A stretch of DNA of 64,000 bases from Madurella fahalii (Eukaryota; Ascomycota; Sordariomycetes; Sordariales). The DNA lies in assembly GCA_029876055.1 (NCBI GenBank), contig CM056877.1:496001-560000 (forward strand). The letters are read 5' to 3'. The first letter of the stretch is position 1. The number at the start of each line of letters is the position of its first letter. Of the stretch, positions 1-10,977 are shown piece by piece. Made by a program: the position numbers and the translations under genes. The notes beneath the pieces were generated by a model. That model was not told where the DNA came from, searched no databases, and saw only the letters and a list, made by a program, of their open reading frames with translations.

Positions 1-2
1 AC

Positions 3-644
3 GACCTGGTCCACCAACGTCAGGAACACTGGTTTCCGGCCCTTACAACGTTTTACCTGGGTATGTCGCCGGACACGGGAAACGGCGAGTGGTTTTTCAT
101 CAAGAACGAGACGAGAGATGCTCAGGAAGAAGCGTCCGAAGGCTTGCAGTCGTCAGTCTGTGCGACGGAGACGGATGAAGCCGAATTCCCGGACGACATG
201 TATATCTCAGATGACGACAACGTGTTGGGAGCCTGTGAAATGAGCAACGTGGAAGACGCCCTGGATGGAGCACTGGGTCTGCCGTTGGGTTGCATGCAAT
301 GGCGCGACAGGACGTTGCCCCTCGACGAAAACATGGAGCTGTTGCTGTGTGGCGCGGCACAGGCTGCGTCAGATATGCGGAGCATCCGGACCTTCTCTAT
401 TTGCCTGGAGGACAACTTCACCAAGGACAAGTGCGGACATACTTTCACATCACCGTCTCTCAGCCGCAAGTTCGAGCTCCATTTCGTCAAGCCTCCGGTC
501 TCGAAGGCCGGCACGGGCACAACCCGGCCGACCCTCACGTGGAAGCTGGGCCACATGGACTGGCGGCCATCGGAAAAGGTACTGGAAGAATGGAGGACCG
601 CAGTTGGTTCAGACAACAACCTGGAAGTCATCTTTTCCGAATAA
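3..644 (+). CDS. hypothetical protein, 5' end outside window
   Basis: The frame is open from base 3 to a TAA at 642-644, so at least 213 residues of the C-terminal part of a larger protein are visible; the first in-window ATG (base 63) is probably internal. The visible part is acidic near its start (a run rich in D and E around residues 40-75) and ends in LEVIFSE after a Trp-rich stretch (WKLGHMDWRPSEKVLEEW). It has no motif I recognise. Similar-looking C-terminal segments occur in uncharacterised fungal proteins, but I cannot name the family. A terminal fragment without visible introns is the simplest reading. Confidence 0.6.
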   Translation, partial: DLVHQRQEHWFPALTTFYLGMSPDTGNGEWFFIKNETRDAQEEASEGLQSSVCATETDEAEFPDDMYISDDDNVLGACEMSNVEDALDGALGLPLGCMQWRDRTLPLDENMELLLCGAAQAASDMRSIRTFSICLEDNFTKDKCGHTFTSPSLSRKFELHFVKPPVSKAGTGTTRPTLTWKLGHMDWRPSEKVLEEWRTAVGSDNNLEVIFSE

Positions 645-1389
645 GAGGGAGAGACTTTGGCTTTTAGCACTGTGCCAGGACATGGATACAGAGGCGGAAG
701 GCGCCTGGAGATTTAGGTTTTCAAGGTTGAGCTCATGACGGCGGAAAGGGATTTCGAGGATGAACCCCGGCGGGCACAAGATATTTCCTTCACAAATGGC
801 TCTCATGGATGGGAAAGACGAAATGGACTGGGTGGAGTTAGCTCGACGGATGATGTAGTTTTGTATTTTAGGTGCAGGCACATCCCGGATCACACACGAA
901 GTGATTCGCAGGTGGTGAGACCTTGCTACGTTCGACGAAAACAACTCAAACACATTGAACCAGATCCGGTTCACTGTGCAGAGGTGCGAAAGAATGCAAT
1001 ATGCCATTACGATATATCCACTGCGGTGACCGGACTTTGTGTCCCCAGGAAAGAGGTTGATACCTATTTTGTCGTTGTTTTTTTTTTTTTTTTTTTTTTT
1101 TTTTTTGGTTCTATTTTATCCCCCGAGTAGTCTAATAGCTCGCTTACCACAGGCTTCGGCCACTATGTTGTCTTCCCACCATACTAGAATGAATTGTAGC
1201 ATCTGCCGGCAAATGCGGAGAAGGGTCCGTTGTGCTCAGTCGTCCGCGGGGTAAACGGCGGCTCACTGTTTCCGCCTTCGTGCTACTAGGCGAGTACTTA
1301 GTACTGTCGACTCCACATGGGAACGATGCATATGGCCCCATAACCTCATTCTGTAGCTATTACTTGGTCCAACCCTCCCAGCAAACAAC
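645..1389. other. intergenic, with a 29-bp poly-T tract
   Basis: No supported gene is seen. A pure T run spans about 1078-1106. Short ORFs across it are low-complexity artefacts (poly-Phe). Confidence 0.6.
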
Positions 1390-3555
1390 ATGTCATTCGC
1401 TGCCGAAGCCAGCTCGGACGTGCCAACCCTTCCAGGCACTCATTCAGGGATTCCCGGTTACCTGCTCGAAAAGGCGCGCAAGGCAAAGGAGGGAGTCTTC
1501 GAGACACGGACAAAGCCGCAAAATGAACGGCAAAGACTTCCAGTGGTGCCTCAGGGCATTGAGAGGGACGAATTTCTGAAGGCGCTCGCCGAGCTGAAGG
1601 AGCAACTCGGCCAAGAACACATCGAGATAAACGACAAGCCTTTGGTGGATGGCTGGTGAGCGATTCCTCATCCTCACTCATGCAAGATATTGCGCTGACG
1701 AATCCCGGCAGGTACATGGAACGTCAGTAATCCGCCCTCCTTAGACAGAAGTTCAGAATAGGAGACTTAACCGGACAGATCCGAACACCCATGATATGAT
1801 GACCATTCTTGACGAAGAAGAACTCGTTGCCTCAGCCGTTGTCTACCCCGGAAGCACCGAGGAAGTGCAGGAGATTGTCCGCTGGGCAAATAAGTACCGG
1901 ATCCCCATTTTTCCGATATCTATGGGACGGAACTGTACGATCCCGTTTGAGTGTTCCTATGCCCAAAACAACCGGTGCTGACACCGGACACAGTGGGCTA
2001 CGGTGGCGCTGCCCCTCGCGTTCGCGGTTCCGTGACCGTCGACCTCGGAAAGCGCATGAAGAAGATTCTCAACATTAACGTGGAGGATTACACCTGCCTG
2101 GTCGAGCCTGGCGTGTCATTCTACGCTCTCTACGAGGCCTTGAAAGAAAGAGGTCTCGAAGACCACATGTGGATCGACACTCCCGACTTGGGCGGAGGGT
2201 CGGTCATCGGCAACACGGTCGATCGGGGTGTCGGCTACACGCCGTACGGCGATCACTGGGCCTGCCACTCGGGCCTCGAGGTCGTCCTGCCAACGGGGGA
2301 GGTCATCAGGACGGGCATGGGCGCATTGCCGGGGAATAACACGTGGCAGGCGTTCCCGTACGGATTCGGGCCGTATTCAGAGTGAGTTGATGCCGGACAA
2401 TGGCGCAGTGTTCTCCGATGTGGGTGCTGACATTTGCCTAGTGGCATCTTTTCGCAGTCCAACTATGGCATCGTGACTAAGATGGGCATGACGCTGATGC
2501 CGAACCCGGGCGGATACGAGTCTTTTGTGAGTTGACCGTAATTCTGTGGATTGATTATCCCGTTTAATCGCTAGTCTAGATGTACACCTTCCCAAACGAA
2601 GAGGACCTCGCACCGCTGGTAAGCGGCCACTCTTTTCCTCCACAAACAATCCCACCCCCCTCCCTTCTGAATCAACTAACTCCACCAACAGATCGACATC
2701 ATCCGTCCGCTCCGCATCTCCAACATCCTCGAGAACGTCGCCCAGCTCCGGCACGTCACGCAGACCATCGCGGCTCGCGGCCGGCCGCGCACGGAGTACT
2801 ACTCTGGCCCCGGCACGGTCCCGGCCGAGGTGATCCACGCGGCGGCGGCGCGGACGCCGGTGGGGGACCACACGTGGGCGTACTACGGGATGGCGTACGG
2901 GCCGGCGCACATACGGGCGCACAAGCTGGCGCTGGTGGACTCGGAGTTCCGGCGGATCCCCGGGGCGCGGCGCGTCGACGCGGCGGCGCTGCCGGCCGAC
3001 GAGTACTTTTGGTCGCGCGACCGCGTGGCCCGCGGCGTGCCCGACATCCACGAGCTGCGCTGGGTCAACTGGGCCCCCAACGGCGCGCACATCGCCTTCA
3101 GCCCCGTCAGCCCCATCCGCGGCGCCGACGCCACCCGCCTGTTCGCCCTCGGCAAGCGGCTCCACGAGGCCTACGGCCTCGACTTCTTCCCGGCGTTTTG
3201 CGTCGGCCTGAGGGAGATGCATCTGATTGTCGAGATTGTGTTTGATCGGGCCGATGCGGAGCAACGCCGCGCGGCGCTGGCGTGCTTGCGCGACTTGGTG
3301 GACGAGGCCGCCCAGGAGGGCTACGGCGAGTACAGGACGCATTTGGTGCTGATGGATCAGGTGGCCGGGACGTACAAGTGGAATGACGGGGCGTTGATGA
3401 AGTTTAATGAGAGGTTGAAGGATGCATTGGATCCGCAGGGGATTCTGGCGCCCGGGAGGTGTGGGATCTGGCCGAAGCGGTATAGGGGCCGCGGGTGGGA
3501 GATGACGAGGGAGACCGGTGACCGGTCGGAGGGGAATGGTGTTGACCCATCATGA
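1390..3555 (+). CDS. vanillyl-alcohol-oxidase-type FAD oxidase
   Basis: Predicted flavoprotein oxidase of the VAO/4-cresol dehydrogenase family, oxidising para-substituted phenols such as vanillyl alcohol or eugenol. Seven exons fit the frame: 1390-1655, 1712-1722, 1779-1934, 1994-2381, 2442-2526, 2580-2618 and 2692-3555, giving 602 aa (family members are about 560). The second exon is only 11 nt. Family landmarks across the junctions are GRNLGYGG (FAD-binding loop), PDLGGGS.IGN...GVGYTPYGDH, the IFSQSNYGIVTKMG block and the C-terminal GILAPGRCGIWP. A TH near the third exon start may correspond to the His that supports FAD attachment in VAO. The last exon is very GC-rich and holds the substrate-binding cap. 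No signal peptide is seen, so a cytosolic or peroxisomal location is possible. The family is secure; the substrate is not. Confidence 0.88.
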
Positions 3556-3806
3556 ACAGAGGGCTGTATACGTTGTGAATCAGCATCTGGTATCTAACTG
3601 TCCGGCTTTAGTTAGACGACCAGCGGGAAAGCTATAAACTCTTGGGTTGTTCGGAGTCTGGACACGCGCTTGGTAAGCGCTGCACGTGACAAATGCCACC
3701 ATTGCCTTGCCTGCTAAATGCCAAATTGGAGCTGAGCACTTAACTCATCTTACACTGGAACGAGGGATTGTCTGCTTACTAGCGTGATTGCTAGCGAAGG
3801 GGAATC

Positions 3807-4433
3807 ATGACGCTTATCACGCCGGCCCTCACGAAGGAACTCACCCTCCTCTATTCTGAACCTGCCCGACACTACCACTCCATCAAACATGTAAACGCCC
3901 TCCTCGACCTTCTCGCAACATATCGCAGGCATTTCACCGACCCTGATGCAGTCGAAGCCGCCATTTGGTTCCATGATGCTGTCTATGATCCACGTGCTCA
4001 GGGTCACGCCAACGAACTCGAGAGCGCAAAACTGGCCGTCGATCGTCTGAGCGGGTCGGATGGGCTTTCTGTTGATGCGGAACGGCTGATGCGGATTCGG
4101 AAAATGATCGAGGCCACCGCCACGCATACCGTTCCGGCATCGCTCAATGAGGCCGAAGCTGCAGACGCGGCTATGTTTCTGGATATGGACCTGAGCATAC
4201 TCGGGGCCGATGAGACCACTTTTGACGAGTACGAGGCTGCTGTAAGGAAGGAGTACGACTTTGTTGCGGAGGATGCGTGGCGGGCGGGACGGATGGCGGT
4301 GCTGAAGCGGTTCGGTGAGCGAGAGCGGATCTACCATTCCGAGCTGTTTAGGGGATTGTTTGAGGATGCTGCTCGGAGGAACCTGAAGCGCTCCATTGAG
4401 AGGCTTGATACACGGCCCGGAGATGTTCATTAG
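3807..4433 (+). CDS. HD-domain metal-dependent phosphohydrolase-like protein
   Basis: Intronless 208-aa protein of the predicted HD-superfamily metal-dependent hydrolase group (COG4339 type). Visible ligands are RHYHSIKHV (His28), the HD pair in WFHDAVYD (His56-Asp57), a later His in ATATHTVP and an Asp in FLDMDLSILG, in the order expected for the fold. The usual bacterial and fungal homologues are about 200-220 aa, so it looks complete. The ATG follows GGGGAATC and is the first in frame. No substrate is known for the family. It starts about 250 bp after the VAO-type gene on the same strand, but nothing suggests a functional link. Confidence 0.85.
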   Translation: MTLITPALTKELTLLYSEPARHYHSIKHVNALLDLLATYRRHFTDPDAVEAAIWFHDAVYDPRAQGHANELESAKLAVDRLSGSDGLSVDAERLMRIRKMIEATATHTVPASLNEAEAADAAMFLDMDLSILGADETTFDEYEAAVRKEYDFVAEDAWRAGRMAVLKRFGERERIYHSELFRGLFEDAARRNLKRSIERLDTRPGDVH

Positions 4434-5174
4434 TCAGATCTAATCAGCGCAATGAGAGCGGCTACGTCGTCCGATTCTCGCAAAAGGCGGGAAATCTGCG
4501 AATTTCTGTCGCTTTGCTGGCTATCGAAGTTGGACGACGACTTATCTACTCGCGGCGTCATTTATCAGGTTGTTGACATGGAATCAACTGGCTTGATGTG
4601 TTGTTTGGATACCGAGCCTCAAGTCCGCAGGTCGCATTCACCTGGACGATGCGCCGCGAAAACACGAGTGTATAAATATGCGCGGTAGTCATATTGGATA
4701 CAAAAAAAAAAATGAGATAAGAAAAGAAGGAGATAGAGAGAGAGTTTATTTTCAATGCAATCCCACCCTAAACGCGTGGATATCGCGTTTCCTAAAGGTA
4801 ATCAATTATCACATCTCCGTTTGATTCACCGAGTAATTAGCACTCCTTGGTATCGTACAAACGAGGGCACCACAACGCGAAACCCCCGCCGTGAATACCT
4901 CATCCAACGAATTTGTGATTAGTACAGGCGTCGTGTTGAGGTTTCCAAAGCTCGACTGCAAATCGTGGATCAATTGGTCCAGCTTTGATGCCACGGTCAA
5001 AGTTCCGAGGTGTTCTTGGCTGCTCGGCCCCTGAGCGTTTCAGCCACCATCTGAAACGCGAAACATTTGACGGAAGCCCCCGATACCAGAAACGGCGAGG
5101 ACGTCATTGACGGAGTTCCTCTTCATCCAGCGACAACCGAATCAGCTAGCAGTTCCACAGAACAGCAAGAAAGA
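4434..5174. other. intergenic region
   Basis: It contains a TATAAATA string near 4671, an A-rich purine tract (about 4700-4745) and no supported gene. The frame of the following SET gene is open from 5067 but has no ATG before 5175. Confidence 0.55.
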
Positions 5175-6461
5175 ATGCGGGCCGTTCTCCTCTTGTTGCT
5201 GGCCGAGTGTGCCGCTGCATCCTCGATCTCAGATACTTGCCTCTGGCCGCCGCTCCCTCCTCTTCGGCTTACGTGCGGCGTTGATGAAATTCAAGAACAA
5301 CGGAACTTGCCAAATACCAGGTTCTCACAGCAAAAGCCTGATGTTCCCGCACCGCCGCTGTCGAAATGGGAATCCACTGGCCAATGCGCCGGCCCTTACT
5401 GCATCTTCACCAACCGCGGGTTCTCCGGCGGACGGGGGATTGTCACAATCACCACCAGCGCCAATATCAAAAAGCTCAAGAAGCTCCTAGACCCCCCCAA
5501 GGACCAAAGAGAACCTCCCGACACACCACAACCATTCTATCTCGCCCATATTAAGGGCAAAGGGCTCGGCCTCCTCGCCAACACCACCCTCCACCGCGGC
5601 GCCCCCCTCATGAAGATATCACCGGCGGTCGTCATCCACCGCAACTTTCTCGAGCAGATCCCCGCGCACACCCAAGCACCCCTCCTCGAAGCCGCCATCT
5701 CCCTCCTCCCCGATCCGCTGCGGCAATCCTTCCTCTCGCAAATGAGCCACGACCAGCACCAACACCATCACCCCGGCTCCCCCTCCTCCCCGGCACACAA
5801 GATCAGCGCCATCCTGGCCACCAACTCCTTCCAGCTGGACCTCGGCGGCGGCAGCGGCGCGCGGGGCCTCGAGGGGCACCACTACGCCAACTTCCCCGAG
5901 GCGTCGCGTTTCAACCACGACTGCCGGCCCAACGTGGCCTTCTATGTGGACCCGGCGACGCTGGCGCACACGACCACAGTCGTGCGGGACGTGCGGCCGG
6001 GCGAGGAGCTGTCCATCTCGTACCTGGACCCGTTGGAGGCGCGGGAGGGGAGGCAGGAGCGGGCGAGGCAGGTGTGGGGGTTCGAGTGCGGGTGCTCGCA
6101 GTGCGCGATGGCCGGGGCCCAGGCGGGCCGGTCGGACGCGAGGCTGAGGGAGATCGCGGAGATTGAGGGGCGGCTGGGGAACTGGCTGAGCAGAGGGGTG
6201 AACGCGAAGTTGTTGGAGAGGCTGGTGCGGCTGTATCGCGAGGAGAGGCTGGACGCTAAGGTCGCCGGGGCGTACACCCTGGTGGCGTTGAATTATAACA
6301 TGCTGGGGGATGCGAAGAGGGCGGTCAGGTATGCGAAGCTGGCGGAGGAGGCTGTCGTGATTGAGAATGGGGGTGGGGCGGGAGATGCAGATGCCATGAG
6401 GGTCTTGGCGGGGAAACCGAAGGAGCATTTTACTTGGAGGAAGAGATTGCAGAGATACTAA
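5175..6461 (+). CDS. SET-domain protein with N-terminal signal-like segment
   Basis: Single-exon protein of 428 aa from the first ATG of the frame. It begins MRAVLLLLLAECAAASS, a credible signal peptide or anchor, then a Cys-containing region (CAGPYCIFTNRGFSGGRG) typical of fungal SET domain-containing protein 5-like proteins. The SET core runs from HIKGKGLGLLAN (about residue 125) through NHDCRPN and LSISYLDP, followed by a post-SET Cys cluster (FECGCSQC). A helical tail with a TPR-like look follows. SET domains methylate lysines using SAM, but this secreted-looking fungal subgroup has no established substrate. Protein lysine methylation outside the nucleus is possible. Confidence 0.85.
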   Translation: MRAVLLLLLAECAAASSISDTCLWPPLPPLRLTCGVDEIQEQRNLPNTRFSQQKPDVPAPPLSKWESTGQCAGPYCIFTNRGFSGGRGIVTITTSANIKKLKKLLDPPKDQREPPDTPQPFYLAHIKGKGLGLLANTTLHRGAPLMKISPAVVIHRNFLEQIPAHTQAPLLEAAISLLPDPLRQSFLSQMSHDQHQHHHPGSPSSPAHKISAILATNSFQLDLGGGSGARGLEGHHYANFPEASRFNHDCRPNVAFYVDPATLAHTTTVVRDVRPGEELSISYLDPLEAREGRQERARQVWGFECGCSQCAMAGAQAGRSDARLREIAEIEGRLGNWLSRGVNAKLLERLVRLYREERLDAKVAGAYTLVALNYNMLGDAKRAVRYAKLAEEAVVIENGGGAGDADAMRVLAGKPKEHFTWRKRLQRY

Positions 6462-6817
6462 GGTAGGTAGACAACCGAGCGTCAACCCGAGGGGCTTTGT
6501 GTAAAACAGCCATCTGCGTTGGTAAAAAGTGAAGTTTCACGTTCCAACACTCCCAGCCGCTCCTGCTGCCAGCTGTTTAGTCACGCTCTCGACCGAGGCA
6601 GGACAGTTGAATGACGAATCGCCGAAACATCTCTTTCCACGATCTTCTCCAACTCAGAACAAAACACCCCGCCTCTGTTCTCTTGCCTTCTTTCTTTTCG
6701 CGTTCCACATCCTCGAAGACGGCTGCAAGAGGTATCACCAACAACCATGTCGGCTCCTCGGCGTAGGCACGAGCCTTGTGCAATACTGCGCGATTAAGGT
6801 AACCCATGTCTGTTTGA

Positions 6818-6994
6818 TTTGAAGATGCCATCGCTACTTGTCGCGTCCCCACCGTGGTTTTCAACCTCCACATTCTCGTTCCAGATATTGACCAGGCTGC
6901 CAATGCCCTTATCGAGAAGTGGTAGACCGAGGTTAAACCCGATAATTATCCGTACTGCGTTCTACGCGGTGTTGCTTTGCCAGGCGCCGCCTAA
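6818..6994 (+). pseudogene. short coding-like relic with in-frame stop
   Basis: Frame 2 reads FEDAIATCRVPTVVFNLHIL then VPDIDQAANALIEKW, hits a TAG (6926-6928), and continues TEVKPDNYPYCVLRGVA before TAA. Amino-acid composition and the helix-like pattern look protein-coding, and the TAG replaces what could be a Gly or Trp codon. I cannot name the family. A 242-residue ORF in another frame over the same bases looks compositionally random. Confidence 0.3.
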
Positions 6995-8487
6995 ATCCTC
7001 TGGGTTCCACGGCCGTCTACCAATCAGTTGTTTGGCCATCCCTTCACCATCTCCAGACCCATCCGGACCGACTACCAACCCTTTATTATTCTTTGCTCTC
7101 CCCCTAATTCGGCGGGTTTTTGTGTTTAGATGTGTGCATTCCTACCGTTTCATTATTGATCTCCGCTGGTTCCGAGAACTCAACATGGGAACGAGGAGGG
7201 AAAGATGTGGTGTTGGGGTGGGTAGAGTTGAAGAGATTTCAGGGCCCAGACGGGTTGACTGGGTTGAGTTAGAGACGGCCTTGTGCAAATCGACCCCGCC
7301 TTGCCTTCTTCCTGTCTATTGGTCCCTATGGTTTTGGCTGACGTTTGTGTCCTTCAAATTACAAGACTTTTTGCACCCTCTCCTCGTCAGGTCTTGCTGC
7401 AAGGCTTATGAAATATTATTCTCGATCAAGCTTGCCGCTGGTGCACCTCTCTGGCATCTATTCATCCTCGTGCTTGTAGGGCGAGTATCACTAGGGGTCA
7501 CTGAGTCGGTTAAGAGGAAAGTTCCCAATAACAATGTTGTTAATTAGTATCACAATTAGTGGAGAGACAATCATCTTATCTGTTGAATCTGTGACGCCGG
7601 CTTCCAATCTACCAACTTCATGGGACCACAAGGCACACAATTCTGGGAACCGACCATAACTTTATTGAGGCTCGTAACAGACTTAATTCGATACACAACC
7701 CCTCGTTGTTTTATTAGCTTCTTGTTATCGTCTTCAGCATCGTCTGAGTGAAAGCATTGCCGACCCAACTGAGACTCTTACTACGATGATTTGTCATGTT
7801 CGTGAAACATTTTGATTATGGACAATGCAAGAGATTCAATGAAATGATTAACCGAACATGTCTATAAATGACCTTTGACTGGCTGACTAGGAGTGCGATT
7901 ACGGTCAATGGTAAACTTCGTTATCAACAACGATGATTCACATGGAACAGCGGGTTATTCATTGTGGATATCAATGAAGGACCCTTTGTGTGGGTAGCCC
8001 TTTTTTGATGCTAATTAGCAAGCTTATCGGAAGACCACGACTTTCCGTTCCTGCTTTCATCTGATACTCATATCTTTTTTGTTACGTCAGACGCGTCAGG
8101 AAAGCAGACGCGTTCTCTGGGTTTTGTTCCACGTGCCGTTGTTCGATGGCCCACACAATAGGAAATCAATTTACCTAAGACGTAGATTGCTGCTGCAACA
8201 AAATTCCCTCCCCTCCTCCAGATATTCAGAGAAATATTACCGACTTGATCCAAATTCTCAACAGAAAATTGAGAGACGTACATTGAAGTCATCAGACATT
8301 CATCAGGAGTAAACATGTCGTAAGTGAAACGCAATGCTCTTCTGGCCCGATCATCCAAACATCCAGGCGACTTGTTTTGAGGCTGATGTACTATGCGAGT
8401 TCCAGGCTATTCGACTTCGATAACCGCGAGTACTACCGCACCACAGTTAGAAAAGGGCGAGCTACTAACTCCTAATCGGTTCCACAG
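6995..8487. other. intergenic, AT-rich
   Basis: No supported gene. Short ORFs on both strands lack family resemblance or coding composition. Confidence 0.5.
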
Positions 8488-8699
8488 AATACGTCGATTT
8501 TGTCCCGATCCGCACACAAGCACAGCACCTTGTGGAGCACCTATTGGGAGAGGGTAACGACTGGGGCCGCATTTACCGCGAGGCACGGTATGGGCGGTTC
8601 CTGGCGGAAGCCGGGAGTGTAAGGGAACAGTGGTTCGCGGCGATCGTCGCTGAGCTATGCTTGAGGGGTAGGTTTACGAACTTTGCCGGTGCCATCTAA
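8488..8699 (+). pseudogene. unresolved exon-like segment
   Basis: An open segment preceded by a good 3' splice site (CTAAC branch-like sequence, then CCACAG at 8482-8487) reads YVDFVPIRTQAQHLVEHL through WFAAIVAELCLR and meets a GTAGGT donor at 8668. The composition is protein-like. An ATG at 8315 with a possible 47-bp intron could be an upstream exon, but the frames do not join cleanly, so no full model is given. It may be a relic or a gene whose other exons I could not find. Confidence 0.25.
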
Positions 8700-9952
8700 G
8701 TGGATTGAGCTAATGGTCGCGGTCGTAGTCGTTGGGGCCGCCCTAGACGGAATCCGTCAATAACACCCCTGCGCGGGTCTCTACCTGCGCGGGTCTTGAT
8801 GCGATGATGTCGGCGTCCCGGGGTCGGACATAAAAGATCGAAGGCGCAAGAAAAGCTTGGGCGAAACATTATACCCTAATTCCCCCTCTCTCAAACCGCT
8901 CTATGCGTCAACCGCTGCGCTAAGCAAGACCACTTTTGCTTCTCACCAAGTCACCACCGACGTCGCCTGCGTCAAGACCTAGTCAAGCTTCATTACCACA
9001 CAGCGCGTTTCCGCTGTTTGCGTCTTGGCTCAAAATATGCAGACATCCCAGGGACAAAGTCGCAGTCCAATTTCTAGCGGGCCATCCAATATCGTAAGTC
9101 GTCCGGCCGATTGGGAACTTGGAATCGTTTATAACATATATATAGCCCCACAGACTCGTTCTCGCCTCTCTCTCGCTCACCCATACGACACATCCCAAAC
9201 CCATTAACTCTTCACGACTGTGCCTCGTGGCGAAATACAGTGGATGTCCGGTCCCGACCAAGACTTCCCGGGGCGGGGCCGATGTTCCGCCGGCAGAAGT
9301 TCCCGAAGTGGGTCCCCATCCAAGAAGCGAGCTCTATTCCGGTCCGGGGGTTGCGGAGAAAGCGATGATTAGTAATCGGCACCCGCCCGTCCGTTAGCGG
9401 CTGCTATTGGAAGCAAGTTCCCCCGCGTCTGACAGTGAGGCAGTGGCAGGTTTGTTCTTGGCCCTGTCCTGGCCGCTTCCTGGCTACTCCCAGTTCTCGA
9501 CATGAAGAGTAATCATGCAGCAGCTGTGATTTGCAGCTTTGCTTGCTTGACGGCTGATTACTGAACGATGCCTCCCGCTGGTGCAAGACTGCGAAATACT
9601 GCGGCTTTGCTTTCGCACAAAAAAATCCGCCGCTTCGGGTTTTGACGACAAATCCACGACTCGGCTCGATGGTGCTGACGACACCCCCGCAATGACGCAT
9701 CGATGTAAGCTCCGATGATTGGGATGGTTGCCTTAGTGGCCTGAATTATACGGCGATAGCTGGGTTGCGGCGATCGTTTTGGATGCAGATATAATGTCTG
9801 GGACTGCACCTCTGCAATAACGCAACTCGACACCACTCATCACAGTTCACTCTCACTCTCACTCTCACTCTCACGACCATTCAGCCTCAACAGCAACGCT
9901 CTGCTCACTCCTTCTGTCCTTCAAAGATTCCACCTCAACCCAGCATCGCAAA
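8700..9952. other. intergenic region with CT-rich leader
   Basis: A short direct repeat (CTGCGCGGGTCT twice, near 8770-8800) and a CTCACT microsatellite (about 9848-9874) lie just upstream of the NmrA-like gene. Such pyrimidine-rich tracts are common in fungal 5' leaders. No gene is supported here. Confidence 0.5.
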
Positions 9953-10977
9953 ATGCACATCACAGTCGTCCCCGCATCGCCCAAGACCGGCCAGGCCACC
10001 ATCCGAGCCCTCCTCGCCGACCCCTCCAACCCCACTGTCAAGGGCGTCTACCGTGACTTGGCCAAGGTTCCCGCCGAGTTCAAGTCCAACCCTCGCTTCG
10101 AAGCAGTGCAGGGCAACGTCGAAGATGCATCCAGCCTCGACTTCGCTGGTTCCGATGCAGTCTTAAACATTACGCCACCTCTCTACGACGATCAGGATAT
10201 TATCGCTCACGCGCGTCTGGTCTCGGCAAATACTAAGGCCGCTCTTCTGAAAGCGGGGTCTGTGAAGAGACTTGTCTTGCTGTCGAGCGTGGGAGCTCAG
10301 TACGACCACGGAGTCGTAAGTCCTGCCTCTCTCTCAGCCGTATCATTAGTCGCTAACACTAAGTGACCCAGGGAGAGATCCTGACAAATCATGAGGCAGA
10401 GGTGATCTTGAAGGATGCGGCGCCAGAGGTGGTATACGTCCGCTGCGCGTACTTTATGGAGAACTGGGCCACCTCCATCGAGACAGTCAAAGAGGCGTCC
10501 TTCTTCTTCTCGACAGTCACTCCACTGGATTATGCGCTTCCAATGGCAAGTCTCCCGCTACTGGCGCTCCACACAAACGTCCGGTTCCAAAATTACTAAC
10601 TCGGCGATTACCGCCAGATCGCCGTACAAGACATCGGAACAACTTGCGCCGCAGAACTTCTTGCCGCAGGCAACACTCTTGGGTCGAAGCCGTACATCTT
10701 CGACCTTCACGGCCCTCGCCAGTATAACTCGCTAGACGTGCAGCGGGCGTTTGAGCAGGTATCGGGTAAAAGCGTCGAGGTTCGCCCTGTCGAAAAGGCT
10801 GGTCTGCTGGACTTCTACAGTGCCGTGCTTCCGCCCTCGGCCGCGAAGCACTTCACCGAGATGAACGAGAGCTTTCTCCCTGGTGGAATCCTCCATGAGA
10901 ACCCTAACCCGACCGGGGAGATTCGCTACGGCAAGACTGAGCTGGTGGATGCGGTGAAGCAGATGTACGGCGCTTGA
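9953..10977 (+). CDS. NmrA-like NAD(P)-binding protein
   Basis: Three exons (9953-10315, 10372-10545, 10618-10977) give 298 aa. The protein starts MHITVVPASPKTGQATIRALL, an atypical short Rossmann opening, followed by the family pattern of strand-helix units (KGVYRDLAKVP, FEAVQGNVEDASSL, DAVLNITPPLY, VKRLVLLSSVGAQY). The NHEAEVILKD and YVRCAYFMENW segments match NmrA/SDR-atypical enzymes of fungi. The second intron starts with GC rather than GT (GCAAGT...CCAG); the frame and the PM-IAVQDIG junction of the family support this. Members act as redox sensors or NAD(P)H-dependent reductases, and the exact role is unknown. The leader contains a CTCACT repeat. Confidence 0.85.

Noticed and set aside
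1390..3555. VAO-type oxidase as a member of the peptide cluster
   Set aside because: It lies 22 kb away with unrelated genes between; no evidence of linkage.
6819..7547. 242-residue plus-strand ORF
   Set aside because: Composition is random-looking, no domain is visible, and a different frame over the same bases looks more like protein.
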